Source of the DNA: Kingdonia uniflora
Lineage: Eukaryota; Streptophyta; Magnoliopsida; Ranunculales; Circaeasteraceae
Direction: 5' to 3'
DNA: 64,000 bases
Assembly (NCBI GenBank): GCA_014058105.1
Contig: JACGCM010000428.1
Span: 496,001 to 560,000, forward strand
Of this stretch, positions 1 to 9,706 are shown in pieces; within the stretch, counting starts at the first letter, position 1, and each line of letters begins with the position of its first letter. The notes below the pieces were generated by a model, which searched no databases, was not told the origin of the DNA, and worked only from the letters and a program-made list of their open reading frames with translations. A program made the position numbers and the translations under genes.

Positions 1-590
1 TAAAATCCCATGTGACGACACAAGGTGTTACTATCAACTTGTACAAGATTCCCCACTGTTCGAGTAATTGGCATTAACACATCATCTTCCCAGTAATCTG
101 TTCCCAAACCAGGAAATTTTACCCAAACCATGGCATGAGTATTTTTCTGCTTGTTATGTCAAAATCCAGTGTCCACATGGTAACTCTCAACAATTTCCCT
201 TCGATATGCCAAGGTCCTCCACCCCAGATTCTAAGTTTATCAACTTCATTATCAAGTACAATCGTGAAGTATCCTTTACCCAGAGGAATAAATTGACAAG
301 AACCTGACAAATTCCATTTGTTCATAGCTTCAGTTCTTGCCACTACCAGCTTCACCTTCAGCAAATCAAGTCTCCCAATCAAACTGAATTTACATCTATC
401 AACCCCTCTTAGAAAACCCTCTTCAAGGATTCGAATAGAGGGAAAATATCCTCTCATCGTTGGGACTGGCAATAAGCTAAGATCCGTCTAATTGGTTTGG
501 AGTAGATCAGTAAATGTAGATTTTTTTTCTTTGTTCAGCGCCTTGACCTTTGAGGTCACTTCCATCTCCCATAAATCCATTAAATCAACC
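1..590 (-). pseudogene. DUF4283-domain protein remnant (copy A), truncated by window edge
   Basis: Read from about 590 down to 1 this encodes the DUF4283 domain typical of plant LINE/retroelement-derived zinc-knuckle proteins. Visible landmarks in order are CKFSLIGRLDL, CQFIPLGKGYFTI, LRIWGGGPWHIEGK and, after a frameshift near 120, VKFPGLGTDYWED. The likely start is an ATG near 580 (MDLWEMEV). One stop (LLQTN-stop) lies between it and the domain, and the frameshift just before the VKFPGLG motif breaks it again. The zinc knuckle that normally follows would lie beyond base 1. It resembles the second copy at 33060-34140 in the same orientation. The family is usually the N-terminal part of an L1-type ORF1 or a stand-alone retrocopy. 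I cannot tell which, since no LINE reverse transcriptase is visible. Confidence 0.75.
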
Positions 591-683
591 TAGAATTAGT
601 CGATCATGGAGGAAAGGAGGAAAGTAGGTGGGAGCTGCTACAATGTTTTTACTTTTAAATTGTTTTTACTTCTAGAATCATTA
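591..683. other. Junction zone between DUF4283 remnant and TatY-1
   Basis: No recognisable coding sequence. Similarity between the two TatY copies in the window begins at about 665-684 here and about 12945-12963 in TatY-2. The left break of TatY-1 therefore lies in this stretch. Confidence 0.4.
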
Positions 684-1130
684 CCTAAAGCAACCTTGAT
701 GACCTGGGGAACCACATCCGATCAAATATCCTCCAGCAATCCTCACATCTTCTAGTTCAATCTCATCTACAGTAAGCTCTCTCACATAAATTTTTTGATC
801 CGCTGGATCCACCACAATTTCTTGGAACATCTGTTCATAAAAATGATGTTCATACTTGCGTTCCCTCCCAAACCCATCTAAACCTTCTAGCTGTACCTCC
901 CTCACTGGCAACTCAGCGTCAAAATCTAATAATCTAAAACTTCAATCCCGCACTTTAGCTATTTTTATCGCCAACCACCCCTTAACGATATAATAAATTC
1001 TCTCAGATCGAGTCCAAACCATTCTTATTTCCTTCCCTTTACTTAAAATTCATTCCCCCCCCCCCCCTTATTTATACATTTTTACTACCAATCCCCCACA
1101 AGTCATGATATACTCCTATTATCTCATAGC
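684..1130 (-). pseudogene. Antisense aORF2 exon with GCGSPGHQGCFR C-terminus (TatY-1 copy)
   Basis: Minus-strand reading from about 1130 to 684. Residues 1-76 of the open part (911 to 684) match the TatY-2 copy at 12963-13417 at about 50 of 76 positions. Conservation is strongest in the last 16 residues, ending IGCGSPGHQGCFR. Upstream of 911 the matching LAIKIAKVR segment is present but broken by a stop. The open frame stops directly after CFR. The DNA there reads TTTAG|GTAATG on the minus strand, a good splice donor that is also present in the other copy. No named domain recognised. The C-x-x-P-G-H-x-x-C pattern is suggestive of metal binding, but that is only a guess. Confidence 0.5.
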
Positions 1131-1515
1131 AAAAACCCTAATATCTTGAGAAAAGTTATTTGAACATATCTCTCCCTATCGGCCTCAGTCATTTCCTTCT
1201 ATTCCAAATCGAGCTTATTCTTTCAAAATCTAATATTCTAGAACGACCTCTCCAAGATCGATTCTTCATTCTAAAAATTTTACAATTTTTCTCCCCCATA
1301 CTTCTAGTATAAAGGTCGAATCATATTTGACACTTAGACAAATATTTTCACTTTACAAGAAAATATAACAAAAAAATATTCTTTCTGATCTCATACATTT
1401 CATTTCATATAATATTCGAAAGTCTTCGGATCATACAACTTGATTTTTAGAGTTATTCTATTCTATATCAAAACAGAGTTTTGATAACAAAATTGAATTC
1501 ATCTCGAAACAAATT
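1131..1515. other. TatY-1 antisense intron / spacer
   Basis: AT-rich, no open frame of note. Aligns loosely with 13440-13770 of TatY-2. By position it would be an intron or 5' flank of the antisense exon. Confidence 0.3.
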
Positions 1516-1625
1516 ACAAGTACTTTTATAGATAACAAGTCTTCAAGTACTCAACATTGGGTACTTTACAGATAATAAGTTTTTTAAGTGTTTTTACAAC
1601 TAATAAGTCTTTCAGGCACTCTGAA
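1516..1625. repeat. Degenerate short tandem repeats (TatY-1)
   Basis: Three to four imperfect units of about 30-40 bp built around TTTACAGATAACAAGTCTTTCAA with variable spacers. The same array is at 13780-13925 in TatY-2, so it is a family feature. Confidence 0.5.
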
Positions 1626-1967
1626 ACATCAAAACCTTCAGTTCGTTCTACTTCAGTAATTTTTGCCCAGATGCAAAGTAGACATGGGAAACAATGAGTA
1701 TCCTCCATTCCATGAGTTTAGTCAAAGTCCAGACAAACTTTAAATGGAAACTATGAAGGCAGGAAACTCAGTGCTTGAACCAACTCTTCAAACTGAAGGT
1801 CTTCTCAGTGTAAAGTAGCGCAGAAGTGTAGAAGAAGACTTCCATTTTCTGTCTTCCTCCACCACTACCATTGCCGCCTCTCCTATAACCACACCCTCGT
1901 AGTGTTGGAAAAGATGAAGAGGCCCCGACCTTAGAATCCATTCGAGTGGAAGATATCAGCGCAACTA

Positions 1968-2257
1968 CCCTGCAGTCAAGCCTGTTCTTACATCTGTCTC
2001 CCCAACTTTGTCTTCTGTAAGAATGTACAGACAAACCCAACGTTGCTCGCCTATTAAGACAATGTGGTGAAACCTCCATCTGCAGTAAAAAATTTCCTCA
2101 GCTTCAGCCGCTTCATTTTCCAACATTTTTAGATACGTTGGAAGAAAAGGAACAAGAGTAGGATTCTCGAAGGACTGATCCCCGAAATACTTCAAATTCA
2201 ATCTCCACATTTCAGAAGCAATTCCATCTTCCAGAACCATTCTATGGGTCTTCACCA
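1968..2257 (-). pseudogene. Small LTR-proximal antisense ORF, TatY-1 copy (KYFG family)
   Basis: A 97-codon reading from ATG 2257 (MVKTHRMVLE) to 1968. An in-frame extension to an ATG at 2321 exists, but the TatY-2 copy shares only the downstream start. Conserved elements are an N-terminal basic/amphipathic stretch ending LNLKYFGDQ, an acidic run (EAAEAEE) and a tryptophan-rich C-terminal part (CRWRF, GEQRWVCL). The same layout occurs in the copies at 14212-14534, 24590-24870, 62031-62375 and 63046-63384. It lies antisense to the element, 330 bp upstream of its polypurine tract, with a TATATAAATAG box 70-80 bp upstream of the start. The frame is open over its full length here. Function unknown; no family recognised beyond this internal set. 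Confidence 0.55.
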
Positions 2258-2324
2258 TCTTCAACAATTTCAGAGAATATTGTAACAAAACAAATGTACT
2301 TTGCCACAAACCTCGGTACATGTA

Positions 2325-2335
2325 CTATTTATATA
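2325..2335 (-). promoter_or_regulatory. Antisense TATA box, TatY-1
   Basis: Minus strand reads GGGTTATATAAATAGT, a near-ideal plant TATA box 70 bp upstream of the small antisense ORF start at 2257. It is conserved at 14601-14611 in TatY-2 although the surroundings have diverged. Confidence 0.5.
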
Positions 2336-2588
2336 ACCCTACATTTATTGTAGAAGAACATTTTCTGAAGTGTCATCATTCAATATAAATGAAACTCTTC
2401 AAACCCTAACCGTTACATAAATCAATAGTCCCATCAAACATTCAATGTACGTAAGTCCCCCCATAACACTCGCTGTTTCCATGCAGTCAAACACCATCAT
2501 TACTTCATTCATTATTCAAATTCCCAACCCGAATACCCATATACCCAAAAATTCTTTCCCAACCAAAGCCACTCGTGACTTCGGTTAT

Positions 2589-2599
2589 GAGGGGGCGAT
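2589..2599 (+). other. Polypurine tract of TatY-1
   Basis: GAGGGGGCGAT directly before the LTR start TGTAGGGG. The TatY-2 counterpart is GAGGGGGAGAT at 14862. It primes plus-strand DNA synthesis and fixes the 5' edge of the 3' LTR. Confidence 0.7.
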
Positions 2600-3216
2600 T
2601 GTAGGGGCCTACCCCTTGATCTTACCTAAATCAAGCTATCTCAAGTTCGAGCTACCTCCATGACAGATCCACGCATTCTCCACATGACTCCTTTAGCCAA
2701 CATTGCCACGTATTTTACGAACTGATAAAAGATGTTGGTTGAGCTCAAACAGAAAAACCTAAACATGTTAAAGCCACCTGTCTCTCACGAACTCAACAGT
2801 TACTCAGTCAACCACCACTAACCACATTGTTTGGAGAACGTGCTTCAGCACAATGAAGAACTACGGTGAAGACCTATATAAAGAAAAAGTTTTAGAATAG
2901 GCAAGGACTAAAAAAATTACACGATAAATCACTAAGAAAACTATATTTTATAGATTCTTAAAACTTCCAACTTCTTATTCACAAGATCTAGCGTTTTTAA
3001 GTCAATAAATCACTAGTAATAAGATATCGGCCTCAAGCAATAAGCATTACTATTGCAAAAATCCTCAGCTCAAGGTCATGGTCTTTTACCTATTCATAGG
3101 TTTTTCCATACTAAACACCTGTGTTATTTCTTGCTTTCTATTAAAAAAAATTACGGGTGCATTGGTATAAAAGCTAATTCCAAGCCACTTCAAGCTTACG
3201 GAATTAGGCCATTACA
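2600..3216 (+). repeat. 3' LTR of TatY-1
   Basis: 617 bp, TGTAGGGGCC...GCCATTACA, bounded by a polypurine tract on the left. TATATAAAG at 2875-2883 is the likely sense promoter. R/U5 carries the segment AAGGTCATGG...TTTTCC shared with TatY-2 and loosely with TatG. Followed directly by TatX-1 sequence on the opposite strand. Confidence 0.75.
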
Positions 3217-4815
3217 GTATTAATTTCTATCTGGTCTATACATGGGCGTTTGAGTACTTCTATATTAAGCTTTCATGGTTCAGACTAGCTTAACATTGCT
3301 GTATTGTAGGCTAGAGTATCGGTGTGTTTATTTTTACATCGAAGGTAATGTGTGATTGATTATTTTTTGGGGAAATGATTAATGCGTTGGTAAACGATCT
3401 TGGCGTATTCAACCGTTTGCCTGGTTCTCGCCGGTATATTGTATTTGGACCAGTTATGGGTAAGTGAAGATGGCTAGTTTGGGCACGCTCAGTTCGAGGG
3501 ACATATCGAGAACGTAGATTAGAACTGCATATTTGGCTTTATTGTTGGTATATTCAAAGTTGAGATTGATAGCTTTTTTAAAATGATCATTGGACGGTGT
3601 AACCATTATGATGCCTATTCCAGAACTATTGAGGCTTGGGGAACAATCGGTAAACAGGCACCATCTGGTATTAGGGTTCTACATGTCATTTTGTTCAGTT
3701 TGTTCATCTAATATTTCATCTTCGTACTCTTCCCATTTGGCATCTTCAACTGGGAAATCCGTTAGAAAGTGAGAACCTACCTGGCCTTTTTGGGATATTT
3801 GCTTCTCGAAGGTGATGTCGTGTTTGCCGAGATAGGCAGATCATTGCTGTACCCGTCTAGAATTTAATTTTCTGGCAAGGACTTCTTAAAGGGGATAGCT
3901 CGTGATCACCCTTACTCGATGTGCTTAGAAGTAGGGTTTGAGCTTTCTGAAAGCATAAACAAGGGTAAGTAGGAGTTTTTGAGTTTGGTATATCTGGTTT
4001 TGGCTGGGGTTAAAGTTTTGTTGATAAAGTATATTGGTTTTTCGATGCCTTGATCTGTCTGTATATGAACCGAGCTTATAGATTTGTTTATAACTACGAG
4101 GTAGAGGGATAATAGTTCACTTTCGACCAAGGTGCTCATTATTGGTGGTTGGCCGAGGTAAGAGTTGAAGTCGTGGAAAGCTTGTTCACATTTTGTAGTC
4201 CATTCGATGTCTAGATTTTTCTTCTTGGTTTTGTAGGCTCTTTGATCGTAGAAGATGGAGAATAGTCAGGCGCATCTACCCTAGGATTTGGAAATTAATC
4301 GATTAAGGGCTATAATTTTATCTGTGACGTTTTACTCATCTTTGTTTGGGGAGAGTGCATATTGACTAGGGCTTAGATTTGTATAGGATCTCAATATTCC
4401 TTTTGTTGATGGGGTGGCCAAGGAATTTTCCTAAAGAGACACTGAATTGGCACTTATGGGGTTTTAACTTCATGTTGTATGATCAAAAGATCTAAAAGAC
4501 TTCGGTTAGGTCTTGGATATGGGTATGCTTATGGAGACTTTTACAGAACAATGGTTTGAACATTGTAGTAACCAGACGTTGATATGGGTATGCATGACTT
4601 TGAAATAGTATAACCCTTGTTCAGTAATAAAAGAAGTTTTGATTTGATCTATGGGGAGAAGGGGTACCTTATTATAACCTGTGGTGGCGTCTATCATCGA
4701 GAGGCGCTCATACCTAGCTGTGGCATCGAGGAGCACTATGATAATAGGGATTGGAAAACTTTCTTTTGGGGTATGCTTGTTGAGGTTAGTATAATCAACA
4801 CAAATTCTCAGTTTG
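3217..4815 (-). pseudogene. TatX-1 pol fragment: RT, RNase H, archaeal-type RNase H
   Basis: Minus-strand pol of a Tat-lineage Ty3/gypsy element. From 4815 down it carries: RT (KSGKLRICVDYTNLNK, ERLSMIDATTGYN, TSFITEQGLYYFKV); a decayed stretch where the YxDD box should be; the RT-linked RNase H at about 4190-3860 (IEKPIYFINKTLTPAKTRYTKL); and the archaeal-type RNase H with the tail towards integrase at about 3800-3240. It contains many stops and frameshifts. The RT starts abruptly at a head-to-head junction with the TatY-2 RT, and the fragment ends where the TatY-1 LTR ends. It belongs with the gag piece at 15474-16643 and the LTR at 16710-17319; the part between (gag C-terminus, protease, start of RT) is deleted. 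Confidence 0.75.
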
Positions 4816-5390
4816 CCACTTTTGGAAGAAGATCAAGAAAAGACAACTTTCATCACTGAAAGAGCTCTTTATTGCTACAAAGTAATGCCCTTCAGACTCA
4901 AAAACGTAGGTGCCACAAATCAACGGTTGATGACTACTATATTTAAAGTACATCTAGGGAAAGTTGTTGAAGTCTACATCGACGATCTCTTGTGCAAGAG
5001 CGTACAGTCAGCCAACCACATCCCAGATCTCAATAATATATTTAACATTCTTCGATCTTACAGGATATGTCACAACCCTGATAAGTGTCAATTTAGGGTA
5101 TATTCTGGACGATTTCTAGGTCACCTCATTAACAAGAAAGGGAAAGAGGCCAATCCAGATCAGATTCAGGCTGTCCTCAACATGCCTTCTCAAAAAATAA
5201 TGAAAGACGTTCAAAAACTTGCCAGTAAGATTGCTGCAATCAACCATTTCGTTTCAAAATCTTCAAACCGCTGTCATTGGCTATTTATATTACTCTGCAG
5301 CTGTACCAAGCAAGGAAAAGTTCATCCAAATATAGAGGTCAAATGGATACCAGAATGCGAAGCAGCTTTTCAGGATCTCAAAACCTATTA
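4812..5390 (+). pseudogene. TatY-2 reverse transcriptase, C-terminal part
   Basis: Open for 193 codons. It starts inside the RT palm at LPLLEEDQEKTTFIT and includes the catalytic box YIDD at 4975-4986, intact. CHNPDKCQF and FLGHLINKKGKEANPDQ follow, then the thumb/connection region ending ECEAAFQDLK at a TAG (5389-5391). The N-terminal fingers are missing because of the inverted junction at about 4815. It is the best preserved pol piece in the window, with a single long frame, but cannot make an active enzyme. Confidence 0.85.
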
Positions 5391-5860
5391 GGGGAGGTCC
5401 CCTATAATGGGCACCCCAGTAGATAATGAAGAACTGATTATCTACCTAGCAGTCACAGATACTTTACTCTGCTCGGTTTTCATTCGCCTTGAAGGGAAAA
5501 TTGAGAAACCAGTCTACTTCATAAGCAAAACCTTCACTCCAGCGGAAGCGAGGTACTCTAAAATTGCAAAACTTCTTCTCACTCTTGTTTACACTTTATA
5601 GAAGCTCAAGCACTACTTCCAAGTTAATTCAGTCAAAGTCATGATGAACTACCCACTTTGGGAAGTTCAATCCAAGATAGAAAAATCAAGGAAAGTGCAA
5701 CAGCGGTCAGTCAATTTGGGAGAACGTGATATCAAGTTCGAACAACGTCATTCCAAAAAGGGCCAGGCCGTTGTCGATTTTCTCGCGGATTTTCCAGTAG
5801 AAGATCTCGAGTGGGAGGAGCACGACCCTGACCTTACAAAATAAATCCCGAAGATCCACC
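5391..5860 (+). pseudogene. TatY-2 RT-linked RNase H
   Basis: In phase after the RT stop comes a domain with LIIYLAVTDTLLCSVFIR, KPVYFISKTFTPAEARYSKI and LLLTLVYTL. A stop then interrupts it, and KLKHYFQ and DIKFEQRHSKKGQAVVDFLADF follow. The last motif is the usual Tat-lineage linker to the second RNase H. Two stops and at least one frame change. The catalytic acidic residues are not all recognisable. Confidence 0.75.
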
Positions 5861-5904
5861 CCCAAAACTGTTTGATGAATAAGCTAAATAAATTACAACA
5901 AAAG

Positions 5905-6293
5905 GGTGGAGACTTCTTACGGATGGATCAGCATGACCCGCAGGGTCAGGAATCAGAATGATTACCCCTTCCAAAGAGATTTAAGAAATCAATCCGTTTG
6001 GATTTTGAGGCCTCTAATAATGTCACCGAATGCGAAGCTCTCATTTATGGACTCGATATCGCTCTTTTGCTCGATGACCCCGAACTCTCAGTTTACACAG
6101 ATTTACTACTCATCATCCACCATTACTCTGAGAAATATAAGAAGAATAGAAAGATTATCGAATATGCAGTCCTCATTGCAGATAGGATGAGCAAGTTCAC
6201 GAAAGCAACTCTTGATTATCTTCCTCGAGGTGAAAGCAGACACCCCGATTCCTTGACATATCTAGTCAGGGTCTTAGGTACAGAAGTTTGATA
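5905..6293 (+). pseudogene. TatY-2 archaeal-type RNase H
   Basis: Second RNase H diagnostic of Tat elements: DFEASNNVTECEALIYGLDIA, VYTDLLLIIHH and LPRGESRHPDSLTYL, matching the usual layout (NxxEYEAL, VxSDSQL, ..NSxADxLA). The catalytic glutamate in CEAL and the aspartate in YTD are kept. The first strand (TDGSA-like LRMDQ...GSGI) is broken by a stop. It is thought to help process the RNA template during reverse transcription. Confidence 0.75.
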
Positions 6294-7640
6294 TCTTCAG
6301 ATCAAAATAATTTCAACCCCCAGCATTGATCGCATTTTTGTATGTACGATCAATACTGGGGGTGATAAAGGGGGAGACGATGATTGGCGAAAGCCTTTCT
6401 TAGCCTACCTCGGTGTCGACAACAGTTGCAACGGACCACTTCCAGCAGATCCAAAACAGCGCCGACAGCTGATCAGCAACTCTAAGCGCTACACAAATAA
6501 AAATGGTATGTTATACCACCTTTCCGTCACGGGGCCTTACCTCAAGTACCTCTCCAAACCAAAAGCAGATGAAATGCTCCGCGAACTACATGAAGGGACT
6601 TGAGGCTCCCATGTCGCAGGCCGGTCACTAGCAAACTAAACTATTACACAAGGAGTATTCTGGCCCAGAATGCACAAGCAAGTAGAGGAGTACTCACGCA
6701 GATGTGACGCCTGCCAAAGATATGGACACATGATACGTACCCCTGTGCTTGAACTCCATGCAAACAAGGTGTTCTAACCCTTTAAAAGATGGGCACTTGA
6801 TCTCGTCGGCGAATTCCCTAACTCTCCAGGTAACCACCGTCACCTACTCATAGCTACTGATTATTTTACGAAATGGGTAAAAGCAGTTCTACTATGTCGA
6901 ACCAGAGAAAAAGAGGTTATCTCTTTTATCTAGGAACACATTATCACTCGGTTTGAGTGCCCCCACCTAATTCGTATCGATAACAGTCCCCAATTTGTTG
7001 GAGGAAAAATCGTAACCTTCCTCAACCAACACAATATCATTCACTCACCATCCAATCCTTACTTTCTCAAGGCAATGGCCAAGCTGAAATCACCAAGAAA
7101 ACCATCGTGAATGGACTCAAAAAACAACTTTACTCACAGAAAAATAGGAGTTGTGTACGAGAGTCGCCTCATGTCCTATGGGCATATCGTTCCACTCCCC
7201 AACAATCAACCGGATGCACCCTATTCCTCCTTTCCTATGGCATTGAGTCCATCATTGCTTCTGAATACCATTATCCAATTCAAGATCATGAGCTGACTGA
7301 TGAGGAAAATGAGTTTGAATTGGCTTGCAATCTTAATATGATCGATGAAACCAGGAATGCGCCATCGCTAACCTAGGTCGATATCATCATATGCTAACCA
7401 GATCGTGCAACATCCGAGTCAGAAACCGTACATTCCAAATCACCGAACTTGTCCTCAGAGAGATTCTTCAACGCCGCAAAGAGCTTCACGCTGGAAAATT
7501 AGCCGACACTTGGGAGGGTCTATTCATTATCACATGCCTCTCGGGCCTGGGATCATATTATCTCATGACAGAAGAGGGAATCCCATTTCAAATCCTTGGA
7601 ACACTAGGTGACTGAAACGATACTATCGTTAAGCGTCATA
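6294..7640 (+). pseudogene. TatY-2 integrase
   Basis: Order: linker (DWRKPFLAYL); H2C2 zinc finger (HEGT..GSH, then RRCDACQRYG near 6700); core with WALDLVGEF (Asp at 6799), RIDNSPQF (Asp at 6979) and, after a +1 shift near 7060, GNGQAEITKKT (Glu at 7086). This gives the D-D-35-E triad. Then comes ESPHVLWAYRSTPQQSTGCT, ELTDEENEF, and a C-terminal domain ending SYYLMTEEGIPFQILG. All three catalytic residues are still encoded, but stops (after HEGT, VF, SFI) and the frameshift make it a pseudogene. Spacing is normal for the family. Confidence 0.8.
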
Positions 7641-7825
7641 CTACTCCATTTCTATTTCTCGTTTTTGTTTTTTCAAATCCAAAAGTGAGATTTTTCATCT
7701 CCATCCAATGTAAATTCAGAACTGATCAAAGAAACTTCCAAGTTTTTTACAATATCTCTCTACTCACGTAGATTCAACTACATTCCATAGATTAAAGCAT
7801 AGATAATACGAGTTTTCAATCGACC
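7641..7825. other. Spacer after TatY-2 integrase
   Basis: AT-rich non-coding sequence leading into the 160-bp repeats. No feature recognised. Confidence 0.3.
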
Positions 7826-8306
7826 TTATACTAGTTAAATTAAAGATAACACTTGGTTTGGCTGACTCTACTAAATCTCTACGATTGAAACAAATGTAGA
7901 AACTTGTTTTATATCAAAGACTCTACCAAACATAAGATAGGGCAAAGGTAATACTAACATTCATCTACTTCAACTTGTTTGGGACATTATACCAGTTAAA
8001 TCAATGATAATACTTGGTTTGGCGACTCTACTAAATCTTTGTGATTAAAAAAAATGCAGAAACTTGTTTGATATCAACGACTTTAACAGGAATAAGATAA
8101 GGCAAAGGTAATACTAGCCTTCATTTCTTTCAATATGTTCACAATATTACTACAGTTAAATCAAGATTCGCATGGTTTGACTGACTCAACCCATCTCTAC
8201 GATTAGAACAAATGTAAAAACTTGCTTTATATCAATGACCCCCACCAGACATAAGATAAGGCAGAAATCATGCTAGCTTTAATCTATTTCAATATGTCTA
8301 CGACAG
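7826..8306. repeat. Three tandem ~160-bp repeats in the 3' region of TatY-2
   Basis: Units begin at 7826, 7987 and 8147 (periods 161 and 160). Each carries GTTAAAT..A..GAT, ACTTGGTTTGG, TCTACTAAATCT, GAAACTTGTTT.ATATCAA and GCAAAGGTAATACTAGC. Units are clearly related but diverged. Tandem repeats between pol and the antisense/3' region are typical of Tat-lineage elements and are a recognised source of plant satellite DNA. Confidence 0.85.
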
Positions 8307-8393
8307 ATACTATTTATTTTCAGGTCACATTACAATGGATTTTTTTTTGCTGCTAGGATGTCAGCCATGCTTTACCTTACAACAGGAGGTCAA

Positions 8394-9670
8394 TCAGAAT
8401 TTAGTTTGCGAGTTACAGCAACTTTGCCCCTCTCTATCAGATCAGCAGGTCGAGGGCCTAAATTTATTTTCATGTAGGCCATGAAGTTCCCTCGATCTAT
8501 ATTAACTCTATAAATGCATCCTTTGTCAGATAAACTCTTGAACAAGGTATCTCATTCTATCTCAAGTTTTTTTACTTCCTTTACAAAATATACAACGATC
8601 GATTTTAACAAATCTTAGCGTGATGCATGGGATACAACTATTTTTGAATAGTGAGATCTTACCTTCTCGAGGCGTGACTCCTAAATTGCATATAGTCTCT
8701 TTTGATGTACCATTTCCCTTTCTGTCAAAGCATCAAAAGTTATACTCTCTTCCAATTTTTTTATGGCTTTAACAAGTCATCTTTCTTCTTTATTAAAATT
8801 TCCTTCGCCCTGATTTCCCCTTCCAAGACCTTCTCCCTGATAAGAGCAGCATCCAACTTATGTTGGCACTCCCTTAAGTTTGCATTCTCTTTCTGCACAT
8901 GCCCCTGAATTTGAGCTGCGTCACCTTCCAGATCCCTAATTCGACATGACAGGCTAACTATATCCCCTTGGACTAGAGGAGCCGAAACATAATTTCTACT
9001 CCTCCTCGAGTACTCTCCAGCCTCAGTGTTCCTAACGCGTGCGTTGGCTTGCATCAATTTGGTCTACAATCGCGCCACCCTCATATTTAACACATCACAC
9101 TTTTGCTGTATCACCCAAAACTCCATATCCTTGGCAGGTAGGGCTATATGAAAGTGTTCGGCTGCAGCTTCTGAAGCCGATAGATTCTCTTGAGCTACCT
9201 TCAACACATTATCCTTTCCAATCATTTTCTGCCTCAGTCACTCCAACTCGCTTCTATAATTCTGATGACCAGCTCGAGATTGTCCCTCCGATCTTTCTAG
9301 TGCTTGAATACGGTATTGAGCCATTTCAACATGCCTATTCTTTACCATCAGCGTGTCAATCTGACTTTGAAGCTTTGCGGCATGTTCTTTTATCTCCGCA
9401 AGCTCTTTTAGCCCCTTGTCAATTTTGGCATCTTTCTCCTCGATCTTATGAGTGAGGTCGGCAATAATCTGGGTTGCCTCCATAAATTTGAAATGTACCT
9501 TTACATGCTGGTCTTCTCTGTCATCATTCGCCACCCTCACCCTGTCAAACTCTTCTACAAATTATGGGTTACATTGGAGCGCCTCATCTTCGCGCGAGCA
9601 AACTGAATCTAATTCGACCTGCACAATATAGATACATTATATACAGTTTGTTTCAGAATTCCCATCAACA

Positions 9671-9706
<36 letters not shown>

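Larger units (their letters stand above)
650..3216 (+). mobile_element. TatY-1: 3' end fragment of a Tat-lineage Ty3/gypsy element
   Basis: This block aligns over its whole length with 12945-15473 (TatY-2) at roughly 75-80% by eye. It contains, in the same order, an antisense exon, degenerate short repeats, a small antisense ORF, an antisense TATA box, a polypurine tract and an LTR of about 0.6 kb. Everything 5' of this (gag, pol, first antisense gene) is missing. The element ends exactly at the 3' LTR terminus ATTACA at 3216. The sequence beyond is the minus-strand pol of TatX-1, so TatY-1 most likely inserted into TatX-1 and later lost its left part. Confidence 0.7.

Noticed and set aside
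1055..1067. 13-base poly-C run (and an 18-base run at 47908)
   Set aside because: Homopolymers without context; may be sequencing-prone sites rather than features.
684..3216. First reading of 684-3216 and 12963-15473 as a pair of 2.5-kb LTRs
   Set aside because: Polypurine tracts at 2589 and 14862 followed by TG show that the LTRs are only about 0.6 kb; the rest is the 3' internal region with antisense genes.
3912..4139. Treating the minus-strand RNase H here as part of TatY-2
   Set aside because: It is on the opposite strand and duplicates domains that TatY-2 has on the plus strand; it belongs to TatX-1.
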